From Malachius bipustulatus (Eukaryota; Arthropoda; Insecta; Coleoptera; Melyridae), in assembly GCA_910589415.1 (NCBI GenBank), contig OU342633.1, positions 12,252,858-12,316,857 of the forward strand: a DNA stretch of 64,000 nucleotides, read 5' to 3'. Each line of letters starts with the position of its first letter. Within the stretch, counting starts at the first letter, position 1. The position numbers and the translations under genes are program-made. The notes under the pieces are model-generated. The model was not told the origin of the DNA and made no database searches. It saw nothing but the letters and a program-made list of their open reading frames with translations. Below, piece after piece: positions 21,396-31,665 of this stretch.

Positions 21396-22149
21396 GGTTC
21401 AAAAAGTTCAAAAAACTTTTTAAATAGTCTTCCAAAACTAGAGTCCCATTATTGTCGCAAATCTACATCAAAATTTTATTTAGAACCACGATGGAAAACT
21501 AAGGCTGAACTCTATAGTTTTTACAAGGACACAGTACATGGTGCATGTTTATGTATATTTTTGAAGAGATGAAGCTAGGTTTATTCGCTCCCAAAAAAGA
21601 TGAGTGTGACGTCTGTGTTGGATACAGGACAAACAATATAGAAGTGCGAACTATAAATCACATATTCTTAAAAAGGAAGAGGCTCGCGATTAAAAGGAGA
21701 AGTACAAAGCTTCAACAAATAAAGTTTTTACAATGGACTTACAATCTGTATTGCTGTACCCAAAATCCAATGTCTCGGTGTTATATTACAGAACCAAATT
21801 AATTGTACACAATTTTACCTTTTATGATCTTCATTCCAAGGATGGATACTGCTTCTTTTAGCATGAGGGAGAAGGAGTATTGAAAGCCAATTGTTTTGCC
21901 TCCATTCTTTATCATTTTCAGATGAAGTTTTAACAAGTGTGAATCCTAATAACAAGCCATTGATAATAATATACAGTGATGGTTGTAGTGTACAAAATCG
22001 TAATGCACTAATATCCAATGCCCTTTTAAACTGTGCCATTGAAAACAACATTTGTATAGTTCAAAAATATCTGCAAAAGGGGCATACGTAGATGGAATGC
22101 GATTCCATGCACTCTACTATTGAAAGGAAACTGAAAGGAAGGATAATTA
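21396..22149 (+). pseudogene. 'Family X' DDE-like ORF, 5' part (before solo LTR)
   Basis: The translation gives SLPKLESHYCRKSTSK.YLEP, FEEMKLGLFAPKKDECDVCV, a basic helix, then LQ..Y-like text (TMDLQ/YNLYCCTQNPMSRCYIT) and IIIYSDGCSVQNRNALISNA. It ends QKYLQKGHTQME.DSMHSTIERKL near 22137. I know this ORF as a highly repeated family in insect genomes without a settled name. The SDG..Q.RN and GHT.ME.DS.H motifs look like RNase H-fold transposase motifs, so a DDE-type function is inferred. Frameshifts near 21550, 21800, 21910 and 22085 kill this copy. It is continued at 23755 once the solo LTR is removed. Confidence 0.6.
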
Positions 22150-23754
22150 TGTAACGCTTCGGGTTGCATTTTGCGTTAATTTTAATCAAAACAAGTCATT
22201 AATATCAATCTTCGGCTAGAACAACATATTCATACTCATTTAATACACTTTCATATTGTTAATATTCAAATTGTTTAAAGTTGAACATCGTCATTAGTTA
22301 ACGCGCACCTTTTCCGGCGCCTTATGAGAGCGAAGCTGCTTTTAATAAACAGTCTACTGACATACGTCTCAGAAATTATAGACGCAGTCACACTTCATGC
22401 AAGCAGTGACATTTTGTCATGCGCCGTCTCGCGATAAGAGGTTAGCCGGCATTGCAAGGAAAACTAGCCTTTCTTTGTCTTGCTGCTCTCTTCAAGGAAG
22501 CTTGTGTTTTTTTTTGTTTTTGAGAGAGAAAGGCCACGCTACAACCCACGCTATGTAGTAAGTTTTATATTTCGTCTCCAAAAAGGGGTAAGTGTTGCTT
22601 GATTTCAAAATGAACTAATGTAGTAACATCCTGAGATTTCACAAATACCATTAAGCATTTTTTTTAATTCAAGCTGCTCTTTGATGATAATTTAGGGTAG
22701 CGTCAGGACGCTGACGCTGTGTTTTTTTTACTATGCAGATATGATATGATATGATATATGATTTTACGATGCAGACTGTGTAGTTCAATTTTCACATTAA
22801 TCAATCATCATTTAATTTTATATCATGTGATGAACTGCTTCTTATAATGCTTTCACACCTTGTATTTGAAGGAAATGCCCTTGTCGTGTCGCTCGTTAAT
22901 TATCATTCAAAATCATCATTTTCGAACATGTGAGTGAAAACACGAGAGCATCTCCAGAAAAAAGAAGACTAAAATGCTGTAAAATGATTTTCAGGACAGG
23001 AGCCCTCCTTCCTTTCTGGTTATCTTTTTCTGCAATTCACTTCAATGTAACGTCAACTTCACCGTGCTCCTCTTGAACTGGCCATTCACCAGGGACTCCA
23101 GACTACCTGAAGATCTCCAGGCTCCTGTTACGGGTCCAGACTTAGACCTCATGTAAAAGACAGAAGAATGGCTCTCCAATCTGTTCCTGTTGAGTCGACC
23201 TCTGTGAAGGACGTTCCACAAGCTTGTCCTGCTTGACTTTTACTTTTCCATCTGGATCTCTACAGCGTCGAGAAGTCTCACACTGGTTCTGAAGTTGAGT
23301 ACTCATTCTCTTTTATTATAACGATTAATTCATAGTCTTAATACGTTTGAATTTCAATAGATTCTTTATCAATCGTTGCACTAGTACAGGGGCATTTTCT
23401 CCTCTGGAATTTATAATCTAATAACTTTGTAATTTAATAACTTTGCAATTTGGTGATTTTGTAATTTTATAACTTTGTGATTTTGCAATTTTGTAATATT
23501 TTTAATATTTAAAGTGACAGTAGGTCTCTGGTTCAATTTAGTACTTTTAACATCACAACTCTGTTCATCCTCATGTGAATGCTCAATTTGTTAGTCAATA
23601 AATTGTATCTGAAGTGTATTGCTTTCTTTGAACATTCCTCTTTATTTTGTGATTTGCACAGATGTTGCTTCAGAATTGTTTCAACTAAAAGCTAGCTGGT
23701 GCGTAGCCTTCAGTTTCTTTACTTTAATCATATTATGAGAAAGGGGAGGTTACA
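22150..23754. mobile_element. Solo LTR with 4-bp target duplication ATTA
   Basis: The unit starts TGTAACGC at 22150 and ends GAGGTTACA at 23754, so the ends are TG...CA inside the mirrored TGTAAC/GTTACA. ATTA precedes it (22146-22149) and follows it (23755-23758). Removing the LTR and one ATTA joins ...TIERKLKGRII to NVSADYGNHANTARKLPKPY in a single frame of the family X ORF. This validates both the ends and the insertion. It holds no gene. An AT-rich region near 23410-23500 repeats TAACTTTG.AATTT-like words. A 1.6-kb LTR is long but within the range for retrotransposons. Confidence 0.85.
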
Positions 23755-24027
23755 ATTAACGTGTCAGCAGACTACGGTAACCATGCCAACACTGCTAGAA
23801 AGCTACCAAAACCTTATAAGCTACCAAAACCTTATAAGGTCGACTATTTAACAAATAATAGTTTCTTTTTTCAATTTTTCTGGATTAGAATTCGTTAGTT
23901 CTATTAGCCTTGGAGTCAAAGTTGGGGATCCACCAGTAATAGATATTCGAGCCCTAAAATATCATAGTAGTGGATCCATTGACTATAAATTCGCCACTCA
24001 GATGATTTTCAGCCATTGTCTACAATA
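23755..24027 (+). pseudogene. 'Family X' DDE-like ORF, part after the solo LTR
   Basis: Continuing in phase with the 5' part, the text runs NVSADYGNHANTARKLPKPY, then an in-frame 6-codon duplication (23803-23838). After a frame break it reads FVSSISLGVKVGDPPVIDIR and YKFATQMIFSHCLQY. The ORF is then cut at 24028 by a TA-flanked inverted-repeat element, and no continuation is evident beyond 25744. Confidence 0.6.
23803..23838 (+). repeat. 18-bp in-frame tandem duplication (LPKPYK twice)
   Basis: CTACCAAAACCTTATAAG occurs at 23803-23820 and again at 23821-23838 without mismatch. Confidence 0.97.
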
Positions 24028-24124
24028 TACAGGGTGAATTATAAAAACGCCCCAAGCGATAACTCCGTTAATTTTGAAGATATGACAAAACTTTTTTATA
24101 CAAAGTGGCGCCGTTTATCATCAT

Positions 24125-24928
24125 TAGAGAACGGATTATAGGCAAAGTGCCTATCTGTGCCTTTTTTGCCTATTTGAGTATCTGGTGCTTATTTTCACAA
24201 AAAATGCCTATTCTTGCCTATTCAAATAAATTTAAATTTATCCACCTCAAAATACCTACATTTCATGCTAATAATTATTAACTTTGAAAGAATTTTTGAA
24301 AATTTTACTACCCTACTTGAGATAATTTATTATAGGTCCTAAGTCAATAGAAAAATAACTGACCTAGACACCTGTGGTGAAGGCTGAGGCATATCTTTTC
24401 AAGTTCTCAAATTAATATTGTTTTCATTTCCCTACTACACATATCTGGTTTTAATGATTCCCAGAGATGTATCTGTTACTTTCTCACTTCTCATGAATGA
24501 ATATGAAGGTACTGGTAGACCAGAATTTGCTGGCATAAAATTTTAAATGAGTAAATCAAGCAAAATTTCTTCGTGGATTAAACCATATCCTGAATTAATC
24601 TTGAATGGCGACACAATATTTTTCAGAGCTTGTAGCAAAATGGTTAGTGTAATATTTGTAATTATTTTATTTATCAAACAACGTGCTTGATGTCGAACAA
24701 AATCTTAGGAAAATTGCTGTAAATTTTTGGAAATCGGCAGGAATTTTTAAGGCACATATGAACGTAAATTTGTGTTACTCATTTTTTCTATGTATTGAAA
24801 ATTTGGTAGTAAAATTTGCCTATTTTATTGCCTATTTGGTTCAAGTTTAAGCCTTTTTATCCCAAAAAATGTGCCTATAATAAAGGCGCCTATTTTGCAT
24901 TTTTTCTTTGCCTATAATCCGTTCTCTA
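24125..24928. mobile_element. hAT-like non-autonomous element, 804 bp, 8-bp target duplication
   Basis: The ends are TAGAGAACGGATTATAGGCA (left) and its perfect inverse (right); 23 bp match. ATCATCAT flanks both sides (24117-24124 and 24929-24936). The uninterrupted opposite arm of the host element (inverse of about 25643-25663) has ATCATCAT once, proving the duplication. TGCCTAT-type words crowd both ends (about four on the left and five on the right), as subterminal transposase-binding motifs often do. There is no ORF. Confidence 0.9.
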
Positions 24929-25230
24929 ATCATCATCTATATGTTAAGATAAACGCTTGATCAACACAACTTCCTGTTTAACCGGAAGTAACATCAACTT
25001 CGGGTTTTTAAATAGAACACCCTGTAAAACTTTATATTTTTTAAATGTCTGAAGAAATCTAATACAGGTGGTTTTCACCATTGGAATTTAGATTGAGCGG
25101 TTTATGAGTTATAAACAAGTGAAGATCGAAAATTTTCAACTTCAAAGCAGCGTAGAACTAGAACGGCTCAAGATATCTAAAAACGGTTTACATGTCCCTA
25201 TCTTAACTTTTCACATAGTATCCTACTATT

Positions 25231-25499
25231 GTCCGTATTCATCAAACTTCAAAATATAACTCCGGGGTTATATTTTGAATTTTCTGACAGCTGATTGGTC
25301 TAATGCTCAAAGCCTACGAACGCTACGAATTTTAAACCAATGACATGTTCCAAAATATAACCCCAGGGGTTATATTTTGGCACATGTCATTGGTTTAAAA
25401 TTCGTAGCGTTCGTAGGGTTTGACCATTAGACCAATCAGCTGTCAGAAAATTCAAAATATAACCCCAGAGTTATATTTTGAAGTTTGATGAATACGGAC
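25231..25499. mobile_element. 269-bp near-perfect palindrome (hairpin MITE)
   Basis: The element is GTCCGTATTCATCAAACTTC ... and folds on itself about the single A at 25365, inside CCAAAATATAACCCC-A-GGGGTTATATTTTGG. Only a few mismatches break the 134-bp arms. The ends GTCCGTATTCA resemble those of the 148-bp MITE family at 29.9, 46.3 and 52.9 kb. Confidence 0.92.
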
Positions 25500-25839
25500 A
25501 TAAGTGGTTTAAATTTTAATACAGGGTGATGAAAATTATCAGATTTTTCTGTTCTATTTATAGTGTTCTATTTAAAAACCCGAAGTTGATGTTACTTCCG
25601 GTTAAACAGGAAGTTGTGTTGATCGAGCGTTTATATCAACATATAGATGATGATAAACAGCGCCACTTTGTATAAAAAAGTTTTGTCATATCTTCAAAAT
25701 TAACGGAGTTATCGCTTGGGGCGTTTTTTATAATTCACCCTGTATAAGTGTAATGTACATTTGGTACTTACTAGCTAAATGCCAGCGACCCGGAGACAAC
25801 GGCGTTGCGCGCGTCGCATGAGTGGGTGATGATTTTTGT

Positions 25840-26225
25840 CATTTATTATGGACACTATCATTTTGGACTCACGCACTTTTCATATGAGGCCGACGATATG
25901 TACGATCTTTAAGGAAGAACAAGAATCTTCATATTATATTCCACCAAAACGTGATAACAACGGCCGTCCAATTTCTGCTCATGGCAAACTCTGGGATACA
26001 TAAACACAAGAACAAAGTACAGATATTTGTCAATAATAGAGAATTTCAAAAAACATAAATTACAGAATAAGACAGACACTTTGCTGGCGACAGGTAACTA
26101 TGAAATAAAATCAGTATTCTGCAGTTATTGCAGGTATTTTGATCAGGTACCGTTGGTCATTTATAGATAATGAAGAAAATGAAGATCTAGCTGAGAAACA
26201 TATTTTCTTGTAACATAATAATCAG
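25840..26225 (+). pseudogene. SAMD3-like protein family fragment
   Basis: The text EEQESSYYIPPKRDNNGRPI then SAHGKLWDT resembles the YY.P....GK.GKLWDRY segment of SAMD3-like repeat-family proteins, of which further fragments lie at 37.7 and 50.0 kb. Frames break after KLWDT; INTRTKYR-like text is only partly readable. Function is unknown. Confidence 0.4.
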
Positions 26226-26285
26226 CCCTGGACTACAATACTGGAATATTGGGAAGTAACTACCAAAAATAGACAAAAGGAATAT

Positions 26286-26356
26286 AGGGGAGAGTGGGGT
26301 ACATTTGGCAGTTTGAACGCATGACGAATGTACCCCACATTCGTCATGCGTTCAAA
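26286..26356. repeat. 19-bp hairpin next to a GTGGGGTACATT terminal motif
   Basis: TTTGAACGCATGACGAATG (26312-26330) and its perfect inverse (26338-26356) flank the loop TACCCCA. GAGTGGGGTACATTTGGC just upstream resembles the end of a DNA transposon. This is probably the left end of the pogo-like element that follows. Confidence 0.75.
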
Positions 26357-26579
26357 ACACCCGGGGTTTTTGAACTTTCCGCCAAATCTCTGTACAGTTT
26401 ACATCCAATAGCCGTTCCAGGGTCTTTGGTGTGATTTAACCGGTCATAAGTGATCTGTGAAGAAAATTGCGGAAACTAGTTTTAACACAGCAAATAGGTA
26501 AATATCTTGTTTATTTCTGGTTTTAAAATTTTTCTATTTATAATAGTTAATAAATAAATAAATAAATATCTTATTTATA

Positions 26580-27660
26580 GTTAATAACGACTCTGGTAAT
26601 GAATCAGAAGAAGAAGATAAATATAAAAGCAATACTACCAAGCAGGTTTTCACACAACAACAAGAATCTCAGCTGAGCATCTACATCAAAAAGTTTGCAG
26701 ATCTACACTATGGCCTGACATATAAGCAAATTAGAAGCATTGCATATGAATTTGCAAAATCACTTTCCACCGGCTGTCCTGAGAAATAGGAAATCAACAA
26801 AACTGCAGGTTCGTTTTCAGATTCACTAGAATATAGAAGATTCTATAACTGATGATTTAGTTTATTTCAGGAAAAGAATGACTTATGAGTTTAATGCAGA
26901 GGCATCCTGATTTATCTTTACGGAAGCCAGAAAGCACAAGCCTCCGTCGTTATATGGCTTTTAATATGCTTGTTGTGAAATAATTTTTTGATAAATGTCT
27001 CTGTCTTGAAAAAATTCAAATTTAACGCTAACCAAATTTAGAATTTGGATGAAACAGGCATCACCAAAGTGATGAGGCCTGTAAAAATTGTTTCACAAAA
27101 AGGCAAAAACAAGTGGGGCAGATATCATCTGTGGAAAGAGGGGCACTAGTTACTTTTGTAGATATAATCAATGCTGTTGGTACATCTCTCCCTCCAATGT
27201 TTATCCAAGAGTTCGCAATCCCTCAGAATATTTATCTGAGGGATCACCAACCGGTTCCATTGCACTTGGAAACAAGTCAGGATGAATGACATCAGAATTA
27301 TTTCCAGAGGTTTTGCAACATATTGTTGCCCACACACATTGTTCCATTGACAATAAGGTTTGTTTGCTTTTGGATAACTTAAATTCACATATCTCTGTTC
27401 AGGGAATTCGATATTGAAAATCAAATGGAATTGTGGTACTTTCTTTCCCGCCACACACCACTCACAGACTACAGCCTCTAGGCGTCGGGATTTATGCCCC
27501 ACTTAGCAACTGCTTTCAATGACTGGATGTTATCACATCCGGGACACGCCATAACAATAAGAAATATAAGCTTTTTTTTCTCCAAATTTTGCGAATAAGT
27601 TATTCATTGAGTGGCCAAATATTTACAGAAATATTTTAAATATTGCAAAAAGAAAAAATG
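26580..27660 (+). pseudogene. Pogo-like (DDE_1) transposase
   Basis: Decayed frames read QVFTQQQESQLSIYIKKFAD, LHYGLTYKQIRSIAYEFA, then MQRHPDLSLRKPESTSLRR, LDETGITKV (first catalytic Asp), GQISSVERGALVTF.., SLPPMFI, LLLDNLNSH (second Asp, LLDNH.SH in the family), ELWYFLSRHTPLTDYSL and FNDWMLSHPGHAITI. The order matches pogo-type transposases of the CENP-B/Jerky kind. An intron or insertion may lie near 26815-26870. Many stops and frameshifts mark it as a fossil. The helix-turn-helix N terminus (about 26450-26580) is not clearly readable. Confidence 0.75.
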
Positions 27661-27808
27661 CCCAGTTATAGATAAATTACTTGAAAATTTTCAAGATTCA
27701 AAAGTAAAATTAGAAGCATAGGAAAGAGAAGGTAAGTTTAAAGAAACCTTCATCAGCAATAATAATTAATATGAGAATACCTTCTTTCCTCATTCTCTCT
27801 TATAAATA

Positions 27809-28659
27809 CAGGGTGATTGATTGAAACGCCACATTAGAAAAAGTTCGACTTCCAAAAGATCTAGGGATCTGAAATTTGGAACTTAGGCAACATACCTAAT
27901 AAGGAGTCAAAATGAAATATTACCAAGATGGCGGCACATTTAAAAATGGCGAAAACAATGGCCATCTTTGTTTTTTTAAATGGGACACCCCATATATTAT
28001 TGCATTTTCAGATTGTCTGAGAAAATGTAATAACAATGGTGCTTATAGTTTCAGTTTAAATTGAGTCGGCTATGAGTTACAAACAAGTGAAAATCGCAAT
28101 TTTCCAAATTTAATCCCATTTACCACGAAAACGGCCCATAATATCAAAAAACGGCTTACATGTTCCTATCTTAACTTTTTATAAGGCATCCAATTATGCA
28201 GTTGAAATGTTTATACAAGGTGGTGAAAATTATTAGATTTTTCATCACCCTGTATAAAAATTTAAACTATACAGTAGGATACCAGATAAAAATTAAGGAT
28301 AGGGACATGTAAGCCGTTTTTTGATATTATGGGCCGTTTTCGTGGTAAATGGGTTTAAATTTGGAAAATTGCGATTTTCACTTGTTTGTAACTCATAGCC
28401 GACTCAATTTAAACTGCAACTATAAGCACCATTGTTATTACATTTTCTCAGACAATCTGAAAATGCAATAATATATGGGGTGTCCCATTTAAAAAAACAA
28501 AGATGGCCATTGTTTTCGCCATTTTTAAATGTGCCGCCATCTTGGTAATATTTCATTTTGACTCCTTATTAGGTATGTTGCCTAAGTTCCAAATTTCAGA
28601 TCCCTAGATCTTTTGGAAGTCGAACTTTTTCTAATGTGGCGTTTCAATCAATCACCCTG
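27809..28659. mobile_element. 851-bp CAGGGTG foldback element (family D), TA duplication
   Basis: CAGGGTGATTGATTGAAACG at 27809 is mirrored at 28659, with TA on both sides (27807-27808 and 28660-28661). The two halves pair along almost the entire length around a loop of a few bases near 28234, so the element can fold into one hairpin of about 420-bp arms. There is no ORF. A decayed half copy lies at 41590-42077. Confidence 0.9.
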
Positions 28660-28661
28660 TA

Positions 28662-29033
28662 TATGTATTTTTTTTACAGCGTTTGATGAAAACAGTGCTT
28701 TTCTTATCTTGCCGTTACACAATTTCCCAACCCATCGAGACAAAAAAAAGTTCCACAGTTACTAAATTTCCCAAAATTGAAGTGCAAGAATGTTTTGTAA
28801 CTCATGTTGCGGTAAGTAACTTTTTCAGTTTCAATAAATAAAATAAAGTTAAGGTGCCAGTGGGGTTTCGGCGGCCCTTGGTGTTTGAAGGACCCACCCA
28901 AGTTTTTCTTTTGTATTTTTGGCCACTGAAACTCTTTTTTTTTGGTGGAAACCTCTAAAATCGGACAAACAAATAATTGTTATAAACAATTTAAAATATA
29001 TATATTTTTTGCTTCGGAAACACTTCATGTTTT
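28662..29033. other. Non-coding sequence before the P-element fragment
   Basis: No convincing gene is seen. It may contain decayed ends of the pogo-like and P-type elements. Confidence 0.3.
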
Positions 29034-29366
29034 TTGGGGGTCATTGTCACAATAATTAAAAAGGCTTCAGAAATTGGTTTACATGTTTTATCCTGCACGT
29101 CGGATATGGGAGCTGCAAACCAAGCTTTGTGGAAATCCTTTGGTGTATTTAGTAAGAAGAATAATATAAATTTTTTCTCCAAAAATCCTGAATCCAGAGC
29201 AACTGCTTTGGTTTATGGCGGATGTACCACACCTCTTAAAGAATATTAAATCGACTTTCTTGAACAATCAAATGCTATTAAAGAACAACACGGTTTGCCA
29301 ACGAACAGTATTTCTGTGGAAGATTTGAAATTTTTGACAAACTATCAGGACCTACATGCTTTGAAG
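29034..29366 (+). pseudogene. P-element (THAP9-like) transposase, part 1
   Basis: The text IIKKASEIGLHVLSCTSDMG then AANQALWKSFGVF is the RNase H-like region of P-type transposases (the TSDMGA signature). After a frame shift near 29220 it reads ADVPHLLKNIKSTFLN, then NSISVEDLKFLTNYQDLHAL. The frame is cut at 29366 after LHALK. The next expected residues, IAPKLTE, appear at 30828 beyond an insert. Confidence 0.8.
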
Positions 29367-30827
29367 AGTAGAAACCAACCCTTATCAGCTTTAATTATGA
29401 ATTCTTACTTAAAGATACTTGAACAATCTAACCTCTATGACCTTGACATAATAAGAAGAATAGCTAGGGTTCAAGAACAATGGGATCAATTTGGGCATAG
29501 AGAAAGAGAACTGCTTGCTAGACACATCACATGTTGTGCATTAATATGCAATATGGAGATTAAAGAGGAAGAAATTGAAGAAAAACCCAAGAAAAGAAAA
29601 GCTTTGACATTTCCAAAAAAGCCCATTGAGACAATCAAGAAAAAGAGAGAAGATCCTAAGCCAGGCGCATCTAAAGATAGTGACCGAGAAAACCTGGAAA
29701 CAGAACAATCATCCACCACAGGATCCTCTTCTTCTTCCAATTCCAAAGGGAGGGATGTAATTGATATGGAAGATGCTGCTGAATAAAGAAAAAGAATTGT
29801 TTGTTTCCAAAATAAAAGCGATAGTGTCTGCCAAGAAAGAATCAATAGAAATAATAAGGAGAATGAAGTTGTTAGATACCAAGCTGATAGAGAGATCATA
29901 AAAATCAATAAAAGATCCGAATCCCCTAGGAACAACACTTATGCCCGTATTCACAAACGATAATTTCCTAAATAATTACGTAATTAATTAAATAAGTGAG
30001 ATGGAGATATGCAGTTTTTTGGCAATAGAGTGAGATGGGTATAATTGATTACGTAATTATTTAGGAAATTATCGTTTGTGAATACGGGAATTAGTCTAAT
30101 GAATACAAAATATCCTTTATCAATTGATGCAGCCCATTCAGAGAGGCACAACTTACCTTCCCATTTTATTCCTCCCATTGGAGATAAGAGAGATGACAAG
30201 CACAAACATGGTAGAGTACTATGCAAGAAAGAAGCTGTAGATTGGTGGATATCATCAAGTGAACTACCCAATGAAGATTCAATCCAAGTCATAAACATAC
30301 TTTTCAAGGGTGCAAGAGAAGCAGTATCTAGTTATTAATCTATGAACTGGAGAAGAGCCAAAATAAAATGGGGTTTTGTTGTCTTGGAAAGAAAAATGGT
30401 ATCCACCAAAAACCCAGTAATATCCATTCCAAAAAATCTCAGGGAACAGGCCGTCAAACAACTACTTTTTAGAGACTTTACTCTGTCATCTCTTCGGATA
30501 ACTTTATCAATGATGAATGAATTGAGGGATCTTATGGAGCTATATAACATCAAAAGTTTCCATAGTCAGGCAAATAAGAATATTGTTGAATGAGATGGAT
30601 CCAAGGGAGAGGTACCTTCCAGTTACAAGTAATATGTGTCCTGAAGCAGCACCTATGAAACATGCCTTATCCCATTCTAACTATGTAGTAGTGAACTACC
30701 AATTCAATAACCAACAATCCAAAATGACTTTTAGCCCCTTGCTAAGAAAGGTGATGAGATGTTTGATTTTTGAGGCCAGATTATCCAAATTTAGTGAGGA
30801 TTGCATGAGAAATATATTATTTTGCAT
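29367..30827 (+). other. Unidentified 1.46-kb insert in the P-element, with its own protein-like text
   Basis: Removing 29367-30827 rejoins the P-type frame exactly (LHALK + IAPKLTEAE). The insert carries a single-strand, gene-like reading. First part (to 29786): helical LSALIMNSYLKILEQSN and FGHRERELLARHITCCALIC, then a Glu/Lys-rich linker and a Ser-rich acidic tail. After a MITE (29942-30091) comes PSHFIPPIGDKRDDKHKHGR and WWISSSELPNEDSIQVINIL. Then ISIPKNLREQAVKQLLFRDF, SLRITLSMMNELRDLMELYN and FHSQANKNIVE. I do not recognise the protein. No target duplication or terminal repeat is seen. Candidates are an unknown TE, a retrocopy, or a virus-derived insertion; none is shown. Confidence 0.5.
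29942..30091. mobile_element. 148-bp MITE of the CCCGTATTCAC family, copy 1
   Basis: CCCGTATTCACAAACGATAA at the left is mirrored at the right (TTATCGTTTGTGAATACGGG). TA flanks both sides. The middle (GAGATGGAGATATGCAG) is shared with copies at 46270 and 52900. It is inserted in the unidentified insert, so it is the youngest layer of that nest. Confidence 0.93.
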
Positions 30828-31665
30828 ATTGCACCGAAACTTACTGAAGCTGAACTTGCACCATCACATTTCGAAAAAATTAGAGTTTCAGGAGCAAAAA
30901 ATATATTTAGCCATGAAACGGCTTCAGCGCTGAAGTTTTTATCTAAAGAATGTAATCGACCATCCTTCTTAACAACTACATGGTTTATTGATGAGACTAG
31001 AAAATGGTTTGATTTGATGACAGCTAGGCATCCAAAACTAGCGCTCAGTAATTTCAAACCAGAAGATACCATGCGACCATAAGGTTTTTGATTAATTTTA
31101 TGGACATATTTTTAAATTTGCAATGCGGAGAGAAAAATATTTGGAAGCCAATACAGAGTGGTGTTCGCTTATCAACCAATAGTATATGGGCTTAAAAAAA
31201 TTCTTTCTGATGGAACAAAAATTATCATTTCTGCTCCCTGGCAGGTTTACTCAAGACTGTTTAGAAAATTTATTTTCCCAAATAAAATCCGTTCAAATAA
31301 TTCCAAATGCTCTTCAGTTAAGCCCTCAAATTAATAACGGTTTCTATATATTTAAAAAACATTTCGACTAGTAATTATTCAAGGAACGACAGGGTATTTT
31401 TATCCGAATTTTTGGACGTTGAAAAATTCAACAAAATTTTCAAAACCAGTCACATAGATTATAATAAAGTAACTGAAAACCCTCCTAATATTGATTTAAA
31501 TATTAGTGAAAGAAACTCGCTTTATAATATTGCCGGATATTTTTTATCCAGGGTAAAAAATAATAATGTGCACTGTAGTGAATATTTGGAATCATTTGGA
31601 AGCAAAAAATTCAATAGGGAGACATATTCTAAGTTACGTAACTTAAAATGCTACAAATTAATAAT
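30828..31665 (+). pseudogene. P-element (THAP9-like) transposase, part 2
   Basis: Resuming the frame of part 1, the text is IAPKLTEAELAPSHFEKIRV, SGAKNIFSHETASALKFLSK, WFIDETRKWFDLMTARHPKL. After a break near 31080 comes FLLPGRFTQDCLENLFSQIK (the family's LTRRLNQDCLENLF region). Then FLDVEKFNKIFKTSHID and NSLYNIAGYFLSRVKNNNVH near 31412-31600. Stops near 31080 and 31370 are degenerative. The order and completeness of the C-terminal half are good; THAP and N-terminal parts are absent. Confidence 0.8.

Larger units (their letters stand above)
24030..25742. mobile_element. CAGGGTG inverted-repeat element (family C) hosting two younger elements
   Basis: The left end CAGGGTGAATTATAAAAACG mirrors the right end at 25742. 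TA flanks at 24028-24029 and 25743-25744. The arms pair over about 200 bp (for example AACTTCCTGTTTAACCGGAA near 24966 against its inverse near 25602). The left arm is interrupted by a hAT-like element at 24125-24928, and the centre by a hairpin element at 25231-25499. No protein is encoded. The element itself sits in the family X ORF. Confidence 0.85.

Noticed and set aside
29486..29954. Minus-strand ORFs with many Leu/Ser residues
   Set aside because: They are the antisense shadow of the Glu/Lys- and Ser-rich text of the plus-strand insert.
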